Source of the DNA: Adlercreutzia sp. ZJ473
Lineage (GTDB): Bacteria > Actinomycetota > Coriobacteriia > Coriobacteriales > Eggerthellaceae
Assembly: GCF_013185065.1 (NCBI RefSeq)
Contig: NZ_JAAVTO010000005.1
Span: 26,032-90,031, forward strand
Direction of reading: 5' to 3'
Length of the DNA: 64,000 bases
Position 1 is the stretch's first letter. Every line of letters starts with the position of its first letter. A program made the translations under genes and the position numbers. The notes beneath the pieces are model-generated. The model was not told the DNA's origin, searched no databases, and was given only the letters and a program-made list of their open reading frames with translations. Positions 50,506 through 59,138 of this stretch are shown piece after piece.

Positions 50506-51813
50506 ATGAAGTACAAGTCAAGAGGTCTCAGGAAGCGCGGCAACGGCTCGTGGCAGGCTCGAATCACGCATGCAGACCCGCTTACGGGAAAGCCTGTAAC
50601 CACGTACCACACCATCAAGGCCTCTTCTGAGCGGCAGGCCAAAGAGAAGCGAGACGAGCTCATCTTGAGCCTGGAGACCGGCGGCCTTGCGATGGGCGTG
50701 GATGTCACGGTCGAGCAGTTCATGAGAAGCTTCCTAGACTACAAGGAGCAGAGCAAGACGGTTGAGCCGTCCACCATGCGCGGCTACAAGGGCGAGACGA
50801 GGCTCATGTGCAGATACATCGGAGCGGAGCTCATCTCTGACCTCAACGTGCCAACCATCAACGCCTGGATGGCCAAGATGTCTTCGGATGGCTACGCCCC
50901 GAAGACCATAGCGAAGTGCTTCCGGCTTCTGAAGCAGGCCCTCAACTACGCGATCTCGCTAGACCTTCTCACGAAAAACCCCTGCAACTTCTGCAAGCCC
51001 CCGAAGCGAGCGAAAACCCCGATCAACGCGCTTTGCCGCGAGGACAGAAGCCGCATGCTCGACCTAGCCAGGCAAGCCCAGCCAAACGCGCTCGCCGTCG
51101 CCGTAGAGATCGCCCTCACCACGGGCATGAGGCGCGCCGAGGTCTGCGCTCTCAGGTGGGACGACTTCGATAAAGACAAGGGGGCCATCACCGTATCGCA
51201 CGCATTCGGCAACGGCGAAGGGGGCTTCTACCTCAAGGAGCCGAAGAGCGGCCGAGCTCGCACGATACCGCTCACAGCCCACACGAAGAGGCTCCTTGAG
51301 GGCATGCTCGAGGACTCGCGCTGGATGCTCGGGAAGCTCAAGGTCCCCTTTTCCAACTGCTTCATCCTCGGAACGCAGGAGTCCGAAAGCCGCCCCTACA
51401 ATCCCACTCAGCTCGGGAAGGACTTCGCGGCCTTCTGCAAGATGAACAAGTTCAGCTGCACGTTCCATGACCTTCGCCATACCTTCGCGACGTACCTGAT
51501 AGCGCAAGGCGTCGACATCATCACCGTCGCCAGCTACCTCGGCCATTCGAGCCCCTCGATGACCCTCGACATCTACGCCGACGTCGACCCCGACGCCAAG
51601 GCGCGCGCAGTGGGGAAGATCGAGGATGCCTTCGACGATGCGATGAGCGTATTCGAGCGGACTGCGGCAGAGCGTCGCAAGGAACTCGAGCAGCAATCGG
51701 ATGTCGCAGAGACGAGCGATGCGGGCAAGGCGGCGAAGATGTCCGCCAACGCCATCCCCTTCTCCATCGAGGAGCTGGAGGAGATGCTCGCCGTGCTCAG
51801 AAGAGCCTCTTGA
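50506..51813 (+). CDS. int: Tyrosine-recombinase integrase
   Basis: 435 residues. N-terminal arm-binding region (RKRGNGSWQARIT, about 9-21), SAM-like core-binding domain (about 65-165), and catalytic domain with Arg209 (TTGMRRAEVCALRW), His321-x-x-Arg324 (HDLRHTFATYL), His347 (YLGHSSPSMT) and nucleophile Tyr357 (LDIYADVD). It carries out site-specific integration and excision at the tRNA. ATG 50506 follows AAAGGAAA; the frame continues upstream to 50437 without family similarity. Confidence 0.95.
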   Translation: MKYKSRGLRKRGNGSWQARITHADPLTGKPVTTYHTIKASSERQAKEKRDELILSLETGGLAMGVDVTVEQFMRSFLDYKEQSKTVEPSTMRGYKGETRLMCRYIGAELISDLNVPTINAWMAKMSSDGYAPKTIAKCFRLLKQALNYAISLDLLTKNPCNFCKPPKRAKTPINALCREDRSRMLDLARQAQPNALAVAVEIALTTGMRRAEVCALRWDDFDKDKGAITVSHAFGNGEGGFYLKEPKSGRARTIPLTAHTKRLLEGMLEDSRWMLGKLKVPFSNCFILGTQESESRPYNPTQLGKDFAAFCKMNKFSCTFHDLRHTFATYLIAQGVDIITVASYLGHSSPSMTLDIYADVDPDAKARAVGKIEDAFDDAMSVFERTAAERRKELEQQSDVAETSDAGKAAKMSANAIPFSIEELEEMLAVLRRAS

Positions 51814-51826
51814 GCCAACCGTCGCT

Positions 51827-51853
51827 CCCGCTGGGACATTTTGTCCCAGCGGG
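51827..51853. repeat. Dispersed palindrome, copy 1
   Basis: CCCGCTGGGACA-TTT-TGTCCCAGCGGG, 12-bp perfect arms, 13 nt after the integrase stop. Related copies at 55210-55230 and 59916-59940. Confidence 0.8.
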
Positions 51854-52017
51854 CTATCATTGACGGAATCCATGCCTATATAATCGCGGCGTTATGTAGG
51901 CACATGCATCGCAAACAATGCTTTCCATGTGCTGCTGATCTTGTCTTGCCGCCATCCCTGGACTCAAAGGCTCCATCACAATGGTCGCCCTCCAGGGAAC
52001 TAGAACCTGCCAAGGGC

Positions 52018-52059
52018 GCGCAACGTTGACGGAGGTCTAAACTCCCATCAGCGTTGCGC
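52018..52059. promoter_or_regulatory. Inverted repeat upstream of the second AlbA-type gene
   Basis: GCGCAACG/CGTTGCGC arms with an inner GGAG/CTCC pair, about 40 bp before a TATAAT (52099-52104) that is followed by AACTGTCAACTGTC, a tandem heptamer. Probably the promoter-regulator region of the next gene. Confidence 0.5.
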
Positions 52060-52152
52060 CGTCTCAGCCGTATCCGTCACGTGCGGGCTTCCGGCGCGTA
52101 TAATTAACTGTCAACTGTCGCGGCAAGTGCGACCGCAAGGAAGGAGGCTCCC

Positions 52153-53541
52153 ATGAACCTCGGCATGGAAACCGAGCGCGTAGAGCACAAGCGCAGCACG
52201 TCGGAGCTCCGAGAGGGCATGGAGTCTGCCGCCTCGATCCTCAACAAGCACGGTCGCGGCACGCTCTACTTCGGCGTGAGGCCCTCCGACGGCGAGATAA
52301 TCGGGCAAGACGTCTCCGAGAAGACCCTGCGCGACGTGTCGCAGGCGTTCACCAACCGCATCGAGCCCAGAGTCTACCCCACGGTCGAACGCCTGACGAC
52401 CGACGACGGCAAGGCGTACGTACGCGCCGAGTTCTCCGGCGACGAGCGCCCCTATGCCTGCGATGGGCGCTACCGCATCCGCAGCGCCGACGAGGATCTT
52501 CCCATGAGCGCGGCAATGCTCGAGGAGATGGTGCTCGAACGGGCCGCCAAGAGCAACCCATGGGACCGCAGGCCATCGGGCAAGACCGCCCACGATGTCG
52601 ACGAGGAGATCCTGCGCAGGTACGTCGAGCGAGGCGTCAGGCGCAGCCGCATACCGTTCGACTACACGAACGCACGCGACGTCCTGTCGCGACTCGGGCT
52701 GCTCTGTGACGACGGAACGCTCACCAACGCCGCAGCAGCCTGCTTCGTCCCGTCGCGAGACGTGATGCTGCGCATGGGAGTGTTCGCAGACGGCAAGCGA
52801 GTCAACATCCTCGACAACCAGCAGGTGACCGGCACGCTCTTCTCCATGGTCGACGCCGCCGAGCTGTACATCCTGAACAACATCCGCCGCGCGTTCATCA
52901 TAGACGGGTCCTCCCTTCACCGCGAGGAGAAGCCCGAGGTCCCCCTGAGCGCGATACGCGAGGCCCTGTTCAACGCCTTCTGCCACCGCCGCTACGAGGA
53001 TGACGCCGCCGTCCAGGTGGACATCTTCTGGGACTCCATCGACATATACAGCCCTGGCCTCTTCCCATCCGGGCTCACGCCCGAAGACTACCTCTCCGGC
53101 GAGGTCACCGCGTCTAAGCCGAGAAACCAGCTCCTCGCGAGCACGCTCTACAAGTCGGGCGACATCGAGACCTACGGGACCGGCCTCCGGCGCATCAAAA
53201 GCGCATGCGACGAGCAGAACGTCCCCGTCGAGGTGTTCCAGCGCGGCGGCAGCGTCCACGTTCGGTTCATGCGGTCGGAGGGCATTGTCGCCGCCAACTC
53301 GCCGATAACCGCCGATAACCGCCGACAAACCGCCGACAAAGTCAAATTGAGCGGACTAGCCGGGAATGACAGAAAGGTGTGCGAATACCTCTCCGCAAAT
53401 GAAACGGCGTCGGTAACGGAGATGTCGGAGGCTCTCGGCATCCCATCGCGAACCCTGCGCGACGTTATGCGCCGACTCGCCGAGAGAGAATTGGTGATCT
53501 CCTCGGGAGCGAACAAGAACAGGCGGTACAGCCTGCGCTAG
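52153..53541 (+). CDS. Schlafen-AlbA-type ATP-binding protein (element copy 1)
   Basis: 462 residues. AlbA_2 part: VEHKRSTSELREGMESAASILNKHGRGTLYFGV (in parts, about 10-42). ATPase part: REALFNAFCHRRYED near residue 278 and YGTGLRRIKSACDE near residue 340. Winged helix: residues about 405-460. Between ATPase and winged helix the linker ITADNRRQTADK comes from 10/11-bp tandem repeats at 53300-53340. Close relative of the protein at 60029. Likely a regulator or defence factor; molecular role unknown. GGAAGGAGG precedes the ATG. Confidence 0.82.
   Translation: MNLGMETERVEHKRSTSELREGMESAASILNKHGRGTLYFGVRPSDGEIIGQDVSEKTLRDVSQAFTNRIEPRVYPTVERLTTDDGKAYVRAEFSGDERPYACDGRYRIRSADEDLPMSAAMLEEMVLERAAKSNPWDRRPSGKTAHDVDEEILRRYVERGVRRSRIPFDYTNARDVLSRLGLLCDDGTLTNAAAACFVPSRDVMLRMGVFADGKRVNILDNQQVTGTLFSMVDAAELYILNNIRRAFIIDGSSLHREEKPEVPLSAIREALFNAFCHRRYEDDAAVQVDIFWDSIDIYSPGLFPSGLTPEDYLSGEVTASKPRNQLLASTLYKSGDIETYGTGLRRIKSACDEQNVPVEVFQRGGSVHVRFMRSEGIVAANSPITADNRRQTADKVKLSGLAGNDRKVCEYLSANETASVTEMSEALGIPSRTLRDVMRRLAERELVISSGANKNRRYSLR
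53300..53340 (+). repeat. Coding tandem repeat in the AlbA-type gene
   Basis: CGCCGATAAC twice, then CGCCGACAAAC and CGCCGACAAA: units of 10, 10, 11 and 10 bp. Loss or gain of a 10-bp unit would shift the frame of the winged-helix part. Confidence 0.8.
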
Positions 53542-54094
53542 GACGGCGCGGTCCTCGTCGAGGGCACGCTCTCGCGCCTTGGCCGTCTTCTCGTCCTCGC
53601 CGTGCCGCTTCGTCCGATGCTCCCGTGCGTAACATGGCGACACCCGCCTCATGGCTGAGGAGAGCGTCGGCCGCCTCCATCTGGCCCCCGCAGGAACCGA
53701 GGCGCACCGTTCTCGGCGCTAAAAGGGAAGCGCAGGACGTCCCCGATGACGCGATCGGAGAACCAAGAGAAGACGTCTCGGGCAAGGGGCCGCTTTGCTT
53801 CGCGCGAAGCCGCGACGCGGCAGACGGCTCGTAATGCGGGAAACGACGACTGCGCCCACCGCGCCTGAAAGCGGGCGCAAAAGGCGGACGGGAGGATGGG
53901 CGACGCGGTCTTCGACCCTGGCTCGTCCGGCAAGGCAGCCCGAGCCCCGAGCCCATCGACACCCCGCGCTCGCGCCCAAACGCAAAGGACGAGGTACGCC
54001 CCCCGACGCCGGGAGCCCGCCACCCATGCGACTCCCGACCACGCAAGCCCCTTCCCCTCCAGGCGGGAAGACTCGCCGAGAACCCGCTTCGGCA
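53542..54094. other. 550-bp GC-rich stretch without a recognised gene
   Basis: Several long open frames exist on both strands, all Arg/Pro/Gly-rich and without ribosome sites or family resemblance; I treat them as by-products of high GC. Probably the 5' part of a long untranslated or structured leader for the next gene. Confidence 0.4.
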
Positions 54095-54172
54095 CAAGGG
54101 CCGCGAAAAACTTTTGCCGCGCCCGGGCGTTCCCATGGCGGCAAAACTCGAAGGCCCTCCGGGTTTTCGCTT
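54095..54172 (+). ncRNA. Structured leader, copy A
   Basis: CAAGGGCCGCGAAAA opens the element. P1: AGGGCC (54097-54102) with GGCCCT (54153-54158). P2: TTTTGCCGC (54112-54120) with GCGGCAAAA (54138-54146). It closes with CCGGGTTTTCGCTT. Copy B at 57704 has the same layout with a different, still complementary P2. It lies 93 nt before the GNRAVITT gene. Confidence 0.65.
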
Positions 54173-54264
54173 TGGCCCCCTGCGCCCCGCGCGGGACCCC
54201 GGCGCGCCTCTAGCCCGGAAGGCGAAGGCATGGGGCCTCGCCGAAGATCAGGAAGTCGCAAATC

Positions 54265-54756
54265 ATGGGAAATAGAGCCGTCATCACGACGAGGGACCGC
54301 AAGGTCGGCGCGGACGTGCATTGGAACGGCGGGCGCGACACGATCCAGCCGCCCCTCAAGTACTGCGAGCCGAAGGGCTACCGACCGCCCAGCAGCGACC
54401 TGAGCACCTCTAGCATGATCCCGTACCCCGAATCCCGAGAGCAGTCCGAATACGACTTCGACGAGATGCTCCAGACCTTCGACACATGCATGCCCGAAGG
54501 CGAGCGCCTCGGCGCGTACCTGGATTCAGCGGAGATCCCCGTGTCGGAGCTGAGGCTGGGGGACATGGTGTGGATGCGCGACGTGGGTGACCACGTCAAG
54601 GCACACCCAGTCGTGGGCTTCGGCACTGGCATGGTCAACGGCTACGACCGCACGGGCGCTGCTTACGTCGAGCGCTACGACCGTGACGGGGACTGCTCCT
54701 GGAACCCGAACAACTACCCCCACGGCGAGACGTGCCGGATCGTCCCGCGCAGGTAG
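54265..54756 (+). CDS. GNRAVITT-family mobile-element protein
   Basis: 163 residues. The start MGNRAVITTRDRKVGADVHWNGG is characteristic of a protein family found on Gram-positive mobile elements, with the core VHWNGGRDTI...LKYC (residues 18-34). The C-terminal half (LRLGDMVWMRDVGDHVKAHPVVGFGTG) looks like a beta barrel. Function of the family is unknown to me. It follows structured leader A; no classic ribosome site except AGGAAG at about 12 nt. The C-terminus ends before the ChlI-like gene. Confidence 0.7.
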   Translation: MGNRAVITTRDRKVGADVHWNGGRDTIQPPLKYCEPKGYRPPSSDLSTSSMIPYPESREQSEYDFDEMLQTFDTCMPEGERLGAYLDSAEIPVSELRLGDMVWMRDVGDHVKAHPVVGFGTGMVNGYDRTGAAYVERYDRDGDCSWNPNNYPHGETCRIVPRR

Positions 54757-54834
54757 CCGCCCTTGCGTCGTCAGCTCCCATGGGCCGGCGGCGCTCCCCC
54801 ACCAGCCAAGTCCATCGCAGAAAGGACGGCGACC

Positions 54835-55242
54835 ATGAGTTGCAGAAGCGAGCTCCGCATCGCCAACGAGAGCGAGTCGCTCGCCCTGCATGTCGAGCCG
54901 TCGATCGCAATCGAGGTAATCGCCAACCAGAAGGAGGCTTCCGTGGACAACGTGACGATCGCAAGCGTTATCGCCGAAGGGGGACTCACGCGCTGCATAT
55001 CGGCAACGGCGACGATGGCGCCCGGCGCGCCAGGCCTCCGCATAACCGGCGTGACGGACCTGGCCGCCTGCGATATCAGGGCCCTGGTCCTGGCGGCGAT
55101 GGGCAAGCGCGGCATCCGCCTGCCGGAACGCGCCGTCGCAGTCGAACTCGCCTTCGACGTCCCCTTCGAGCACGCAAGCGAGCTGGGCTTCGCCGTGTTC
55201 GTCTCAGTCGCTGAGACAATTTGTCCCAGCAGCAGCCCCTAG
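54835..55242 (+). CDS. Stand-alone ChlI/ComM N-terminal-like domain protein
   Basis: 135 residues. The segment TATMAPGAPGLRITGVTDLAACDIRALVLAAMGKRGIRLPE (in parts) followed by a final strand region resembles the N-terminal domain of YifB/ComM-type Mg-chelatase-related proteins (GLPGFTIVGLPDxAVxExRxRVxxAL). The AAA+ part is missing altogether. ATG 54835 follows AGAAAGGA. Neighbour polymerase and SRAP genes suggest a DNA-linked role, but this is inference. Its 3' end overlaps the end of the convergent SRAP gene by 4 nt. Confidence 0.55.
   Translation: MSCRSELRIANESESLALHVEPSIAIEVIANQKEASVDNVTIASVIAEGGLTRCISATATMAPGAPGLRITGVTDLAACDIRALVLAAMGKRGIRLPERAVAVELAFDVPFEHASELGFAVFVSVAETICPSSSP
55210..55230. 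repeat. Dispersed palindrome, copy 2
   Basis: GCTGAGACA-ATT-TGTCCCAGC, one mismatch in the arms; lies in the last codons of the ChlI-like gene. Confidence 0.65.
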
Positions 55243-55862
55243 GCAGGCTCCGCTTCCAGCCTGATTGACGAGCGGTCGGCCAGCCGCCGATAGTCGGGGC
55301 CGAACCAGAGGGGAAGCTCCTCCTGGCGGACGACGAGGGGCATCCGATGGTGGACCGGGGCCATGTCGGCATTCGCCTCGGTCGTGACCATCGAGAAGCG
55401 GTCGCCCTTCCAGGTGCAGCCTATGAGGACCACGTCCTTGCCCGGCACCCTGAACTCGTACTGGCGCTTGACCGGCTTCCCCGTCTTCGGGGATGCATGG
55501 GTCTCGCTCCTGTGCGTCTCGTAGAACGACGCGACGGGGATGACGCATCGCCTGTGCTCCATGGAGTCGCGCCAGGTGGGCCTCATCGCGCTCTCGATGC
55601 GCGTGTTGAAGATGACGCCCGGCCTCCACGGCTCCTCGAAGCCCCATCCCATCTCTCGGGCGCAAAGGCTGCCGCTTTGAAGCTCCACCATGCCGATGGC
55701 GGTGTCGAACCGAGGGACGATGAGCGGCGCCGCGGAGTTGGGGTAAGCCTGGACCCTGCGCGCGGGCCAGTCCGGCTCGAAGTTGAAGGGGGCGCCGACC
55801 TCGATCTCCCTTATCACCTCGAGCACCTCGTCGAACGTGAATATGACGTATCTTCCGCACAT
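55239..55862 (-). CDS. SRAP-family abasic-site protein (YedK/HMCES-like)
   Basis: 207 residues. The protein starts MCGRY, so Cys2 becomes the N-terminal residue that forms a thiazolidine link to abasic DNA. Asn86 (FNTRIES), Glu115 (FYE) and His161/162 (HHRMP) complete the SRAP active site. The family shields abasic sites in single-stranded DNA and is damage-linked. ATG 55862 has GAGGACGAGG upstream; catalysis requires this start. Third gene of a umuC-93aa-SRAP operon. Confidence 0.93.
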   Translation of the reverse strand: MCGRYVIFTFDEVLEVIREIEVGAPFNFEPDWPARRVQAYPNSAAPLIVPRFDTAIGMVELQSGSLCAREMGWGFEEPWRPGVIFNTRIESAMRPTWRDSMEHRRCVIPVASFYETHRSETHASPKTGKPVKRQYEFRVPGKDVVLIGCTWKGDRFSMVTTEANADMAPVHHRMPLVVRQEELPLWFGPDYRRLADRSSIRLEAEPA

Positions 55863-55876
55863 GACCTCGTCCTCAC

Positions 55877-56158
55877 TCAGCATACGTGCCCTTCCGGCAC
55901 CTTCTCCTCCACGAACCATCTCGGGTCCTCGTGGAAGAGGAGCGTCTCCTTGCCGTCTATCATCACGGTATAGCACATGCCGTCGCCGCCGACGCGCTTG
56001 GAGGAGCGGCGGCACACGGATGTCACCTTGTCTATGGGGTACGTGCGGCCGTCCCACCACTGCACCGACATGGGGCGGCACCTGCCGTCCTCGTCTATGC
56101 GCGCCGTCACGCAGACGTACCTCTTCACCCTTCCGTCTATTCCCTGGACCACGCCCAT
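55877..56158 (-). CDS. Small partner protein between polymerase and SRAP
   Basis: 93 residues: MGVVQGIDGRVKRYVCVTARID, then MSVQWWDGRTYPIDKV, a GGDGMCYTVMIDGKETLLFHEDPRWFVEE end (in parts). This type of small beta-rich protein regularly follows UmuC-like genes on Gram-positive mobile elements. It starts 3 nt after the polymerase stop and ends 14 nt before SRAP. Function unknown; a polymerase accessory factor is a fair guess. Confidence 0.75.
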   Translation of the reverse strand: MGVVQGIDGRVKRYVCVTARIDEDGRCRPMSVQWWDGRTYPIDKVTSVCRRSSKRVGGDGMCYTVMIDGKETLLFHEDPRWFVEEKVPEGHVC

Positions 56159-56161
56159 CGC

Positions 56162-57436
56162 CTACCTCAGGAACCCTATGGGGTGGACGGTGTTGTCGCG
56201 CTTGACGTCGAGCCCGGACATCACCTCGTCGGTGAGCTCGACGGCGCGATGGACGCACTTGTTGCCGAACCTGCGCCGCAGCTCGTCGATCGCGAGGTCA
56301 AGCTTCTCCAGCTTGCTCACCCTCTCGACGTCCCCGAAGAGGTCGTGCTGCGTCGGCTCCAGCATCGAGGACAGGTTCGTGGCGCGCACGTGGATCGCGC
56401 GTATGGCGTGCTCCTCGTCGAGCGGCTGGCTCGCCCGCATGAGGTCCATGGCGACGTTCGCGACGTCGGACGTCAGGCAGGTGGGCGCACGCAGGGTCGT
56501 CTGCCTTGAGTATCCCGTGAGGTCCGCGGCGCGCCTGACGCCGGCGGATATGGTCCTGCTCCTGAGATGCGACTCCCTGAGCCTCTGCGACACCGACTCT
56601 GACAGCAGCCACACGAGCGCCTTCACGTCCGCCTCGCACACGAGGTCGCGCGGAGCTGTGAGCCCGTTCCCGATGCCCTTCACGGCGTAGTCCGCATCCG
56701 CCCTCGCGGGATCCATGACCCTGACGGGGCTCTGGTCCTCGCCGCGTGCGAACGAACGCAGCATCCTCCCTATCTTGCCGAACCTCTTGTCGAGGAAGTA
56801 GTCACCGGCATGCGCGAGGTCGCCTATCGTCTCGTACCCGGCGTCATGGAGCTTCCTCGCGGTCGCAGGCCCCACGTAGACCATCTCCGACGCCTTCATG
56901 GGCCATGCCACGTCTCGGTAGTTGCCCTTCGTGATGGCGACGACGCCGTCGCCCGGGTCCGTGTCGCTCCCGAGCTTCGCGAACACCTTGTTCCAGGAGA
57001 CGCCGACAGACGCCGTGATCCCAAGCTCGTCCTTCACGCGCTCCGAGATCTCTCCTGCCACGAGCATGGGGCTTCCGCCGAACAGGTGCAGCGACCCCGT
57101 CACGTCCATCCAGGACTCGTCCAGCCCGAACGGCTCAACCTGGTTCGTGTACTCGTAGCAGATCATGCGAGCCAGCTTCGAGTACCTCTTGTAGGCGTCG
57201 TAGTCGGGCGGCACGACGACGAGGTCCGGGCACTTCTGCTTGGCCTGCCATATCGCCTCTGCGGTCCTCACGCCGCGCGCCTTGGCCTCCCGCGACTTCG
57301 CCAGGACGATGCCGCTGCGCCGCTCCGGGTCCCCGGCCACGGCCACCGGCTTGCTCCTGATCGACGGGTCGAGGTGCTGGGCCACCGACGCGTAGAAGGC
57401 GTTCATGTCGATGTGCATCACGACGCGCTCGCGCAA
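56162..57436 (-). CDS. Y-family DNA polymerase, UmuC/DinB-like
   Basis: 424 residues. Catalytic acidic residues: Asp10 (HIDMNAFYASV) and the pair in DESWMDVTG near residue 98. Finger region SGIVLAKSREAKARGVRTAEAIWQAK (in parts), helix-hairpin-helix VYVGPATARKLHDAGYETIGDLA, and a little-finger domain to about residue 370. The tail THDLFGD... may bind the beta clamp (QHDLFGD). The start is TTG 57436, with GAGGAGGTG 6 nt upstream. Translesion synthesis, probably SOS-controlled by the box at 57457. Confidence 0.92.
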   Translation of the reverse strand: MRERVVMHIDMNAFYASVAQHLDPSIRSKPVAVAGDPERRSGIVLAKSREAKARGVRTAEAIWQAKQKCPDLVVVPPDYDAYKRYSKLARMICYEYTNQVEPFGLDESWMDVTGSLHLFGGSPMLVAGEISERVKDELGITASVGVSWNKVFAKLGSDTDPGDGVVAITKGNYRDVAWPMKASEMVYVGPATARKLHDAGYETIGDLAHAGDYFLDKRFGKIGRMLRSFARGEDQSPVRVMDPARADADYAVKGIGNGLTAPRDLVCEADVKALVWLLSESVSQRLRESHLRSRTISAGVRRAADLTGYSRQTTLRAPTCLTSDVANVAMDLMRASQPLDEEHAIRAIHVRATNLSSMLEPTQHDLFGDVERVSKLEKLDLAIDELRRRFGNKCVHRAVELTDEVMSGLDVKRDNTVHPIGFLR

Positions 57437-57456
57437 GGGCGCACCTCCTCGATGTA

Positions 57457-57471
57457 GGTACATTTGTTCGG
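57457..57471 (-). promoter_or_regulatory. Candidate LexA (SOS) box
   Basis: On the minus strand CCGAACAAATGTACC, matching GAAC-N4-GTTC at all but one position. It lies 21 bp before the polymerase start. Confidence 0.6.
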
Positions 57472-57483
57472 TTACATGACCCA

Positions 57484-57703
57484 ATGATGCTCCCGCTCGC
57501 CGCATCCGTCAATCGAACAGACTGTGGTTTTTCCGAGTCGGACGGCCGCCGGGCAGAGGGAAGACGCGATGCGGGGCTTCCAGCGTCATTCGAGTGCCCT
57601 GAGATGGGATGCCCGCGCTCTTGGCTCGTGGGCATCGGCTTTGCAGGCCGCCCTTTCGGCGCGCCTAGCAGCCCGCATGCTCGCAGGCGTCCGCTCATGC
57701 GCG
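57484..57703. other. Region between polymerase promoter and leader B
   Basis: 220 bp, GC-rich, no gene recognised. Confidence 0.4.
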
Positions 57704-57783
57704 CAAGGGCCGCGAAAACTTCTTCTCGGCGCGCTCCCGCTCCCAAGGCCCGAGAAGAACTCCAGCCCTGCCGGGTTTCGCTT
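57704..57783 (+). ncRNA. Structured leader, copy B
   Basis: CAAGGGCCGCGAAAA as in copy A. P1: AGGGC (57706-57710) with GCCCT (57765-57769). P2: TTCTTCTCG (57720-57728) with CGAGAAGAA (57751-57759). Closes with CCGGGTTTCGCTT. Located 75 nt before the amidoligase gene. Confidence 0.65.
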
Positions 57784-57857
57784 CCCCCCTTGCCGCGCCC
57801 GCGCGCCGCCTGCGCCTTTCGGGCGCGCAAGGCACGCAAGAGAAAGGGGCGATCCAA

Positions 57858-59138
57858 ATGCCAAGAACGACCACGAGGACCAGAGCGAGGCGGGCCAACC
57901 CTCCTCAGCGCGAGGCTCTGCTGAGCTTCTGCGGGCACTGCGAATCGGTCTTCGAGCCCGCGAGCTCGCCGGTTCCCGACGTCTGCCCGAGCTGCGCCGA
58001 GACGAGGTACGCCCGATGCGACTGCTGCGGCAGCTACCATCTCGCCGAGGGGATGATCGCCACATCTGAGCTGCACACCCTCTGCCGAGGCTGCGCCGAG
58101 TCGCTCACCTACACGTGCGGCTTCTGCGGCCAGCGGCACGAGACCGAGTCCCATGAGCCCACGACCGCGCATGACGGACGGCTGGTCTGCGACGAGTGCC
58201 TCCCGAGCTTCTCCCGCTGCGACTGCTGCGGCAGGCTCTTCAGGAGCAGCGACACCCGCCTCACGAACGACGGGCGGTACTGCTGGTCGTGCTCGGCGTA
58301 CAACACCGGGCGGGCGATCATGTCCTACAGCTTCAAGCCCGAGCCCGTCTTCCACGACGTCGAAGGCGGCGATCCGTCGGGGCTCTACCTCGGCGTGGAG
58401 CTCGAGATGGACTGCGGCGACGCCGAGGCCGCGGCGAAGCGGATATCCGAGGCGTACGGCCCGCAAGTGCTCTACTTCAAGCACGACGGCAGCCTGGACG
58501 ACGGCTGCGAGCTCGTCACCCACCCCATGAGCCCCGAGTACATGACGTCGGACGCGGGCAAGGAGATGTGGCGCGACATCTGCGCATCGGCGCTCGCCGA
58601 GGGCATGCGAAGCCACGACACGAACACCTGCGGGCTGCACGTGCACGTCAGCCGCGGGTTCTTCGGGGCAAGCCGGACGTCGCAGGAGCTCACCGAGCTC
58701 AAGCTCATCGAGACGGTGGACCGGCTCTTCGAGCCCATCGTCATCTTCTCCCGCCGCAAGCGCCACTGCATAGACCGCTGGGCGCCCAAGTGCAACGCCC
58801 CCAAGGAAGACGCCGGCTGGGCCAAGAAGGCCAAGCGCGTGAGCAGCTTCGCCAAGCGCGACCGCTACCACGCCGTCAACGTCGCCAACGACGCGACCAT
58901 AGAGTTCCGCCTATTCCGAGGCACGCTCAAGCCCGAGACGATCCTGGCCACCCTGCAGTTCGTCACGGGGCTCTGCCACCTCGTCAAAGCCTCCAACCCC
59001 TCGCAGATGGACCGCTACGGCTGGTACGGCCTCTGCGACGCGGTGATGGACGCGTGCCCCGTGGACACCGCGGAGCTTCACGACTACCTGATCGAGCGCG
59101 AGCTCATCGTCCCGGAAGGAGATTTCGCATGTGCATAA
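57858..59138 (+). CDS. Amidoligase (glutamine-synthetase-like COOH-NH2 ligase) with zinc ribbons
   Basis: 426 residues. Residues about 25-145 hold three to four zinc-ribbon-like CxxC pairs (CGHCESVF, CPSCAETRYARCDCCG, CGFCGQRH, CDCCGRLF, CWSC). The C-terminal domain has LGVELEMDCGD (acidic ATP/Mg site), HDGSLDDGCELVTHP, CGLHVHVSRG and VANDATIEFRLFRGTLKPETI, the core of the amidoligase_2 family. Known relatives are thought to amidate or ligate carboxylates of peptides or cell-wall precursors. It overlaps the next gene, a glutamine amidotransferase, by 10 nt. GAAAGGGG precedes ATG 57858, and leader B lies upstream. Confidence 0.88.
   Translation: MPRTTTRTRARRANPPQREALLSFCGHCESVFEPASSPVPDVCPSCAETRYARCDCCGSYHLAEGMIATSELHTLCRGCAESLTYTCGFCGQRHETESHEPTTAHDGRLVCDECLPSFSRCDCCGRLFRSSDTRLTNDGRYCWSCSAYNTGRAIMSYSFKPEPVFHDVEGGDPSGLYLGVELEMDCGDAEAAAKRISEAYGPQVLYFKHDGSLDDGCELVTHPMSPEYMTSDAGKEMWRDICASALAEGMRSHDTNTCGLHVHVSRGFFGASRTSQELTELKLIETVDRLFEPIVIFSRRKRHCIDRWAPKCNAPKEDAGWAKKAKRVSSFAKRDRYHAVNVANDATIEFRLFRGTLKPETILATLQFVTGLCHLVKASNPSQMDRYGWYGLCDAVMDACPVDTAELHDYLIERELIVPEGDFACA

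Noticed and set aside
53465..54403. Several overlapping long frames in the element's gap
   Set aside because: Low-complexity, no ribosome sites, conflicting strands; explained by high GC and a structured leader.
58196..59128. Upstream part of a 572-codon frame ending in the GATase
   Set aside because: Arg/Pro-rich shadow of the amidoligase; the real GATase starts at ATG 59129 with Cys2.
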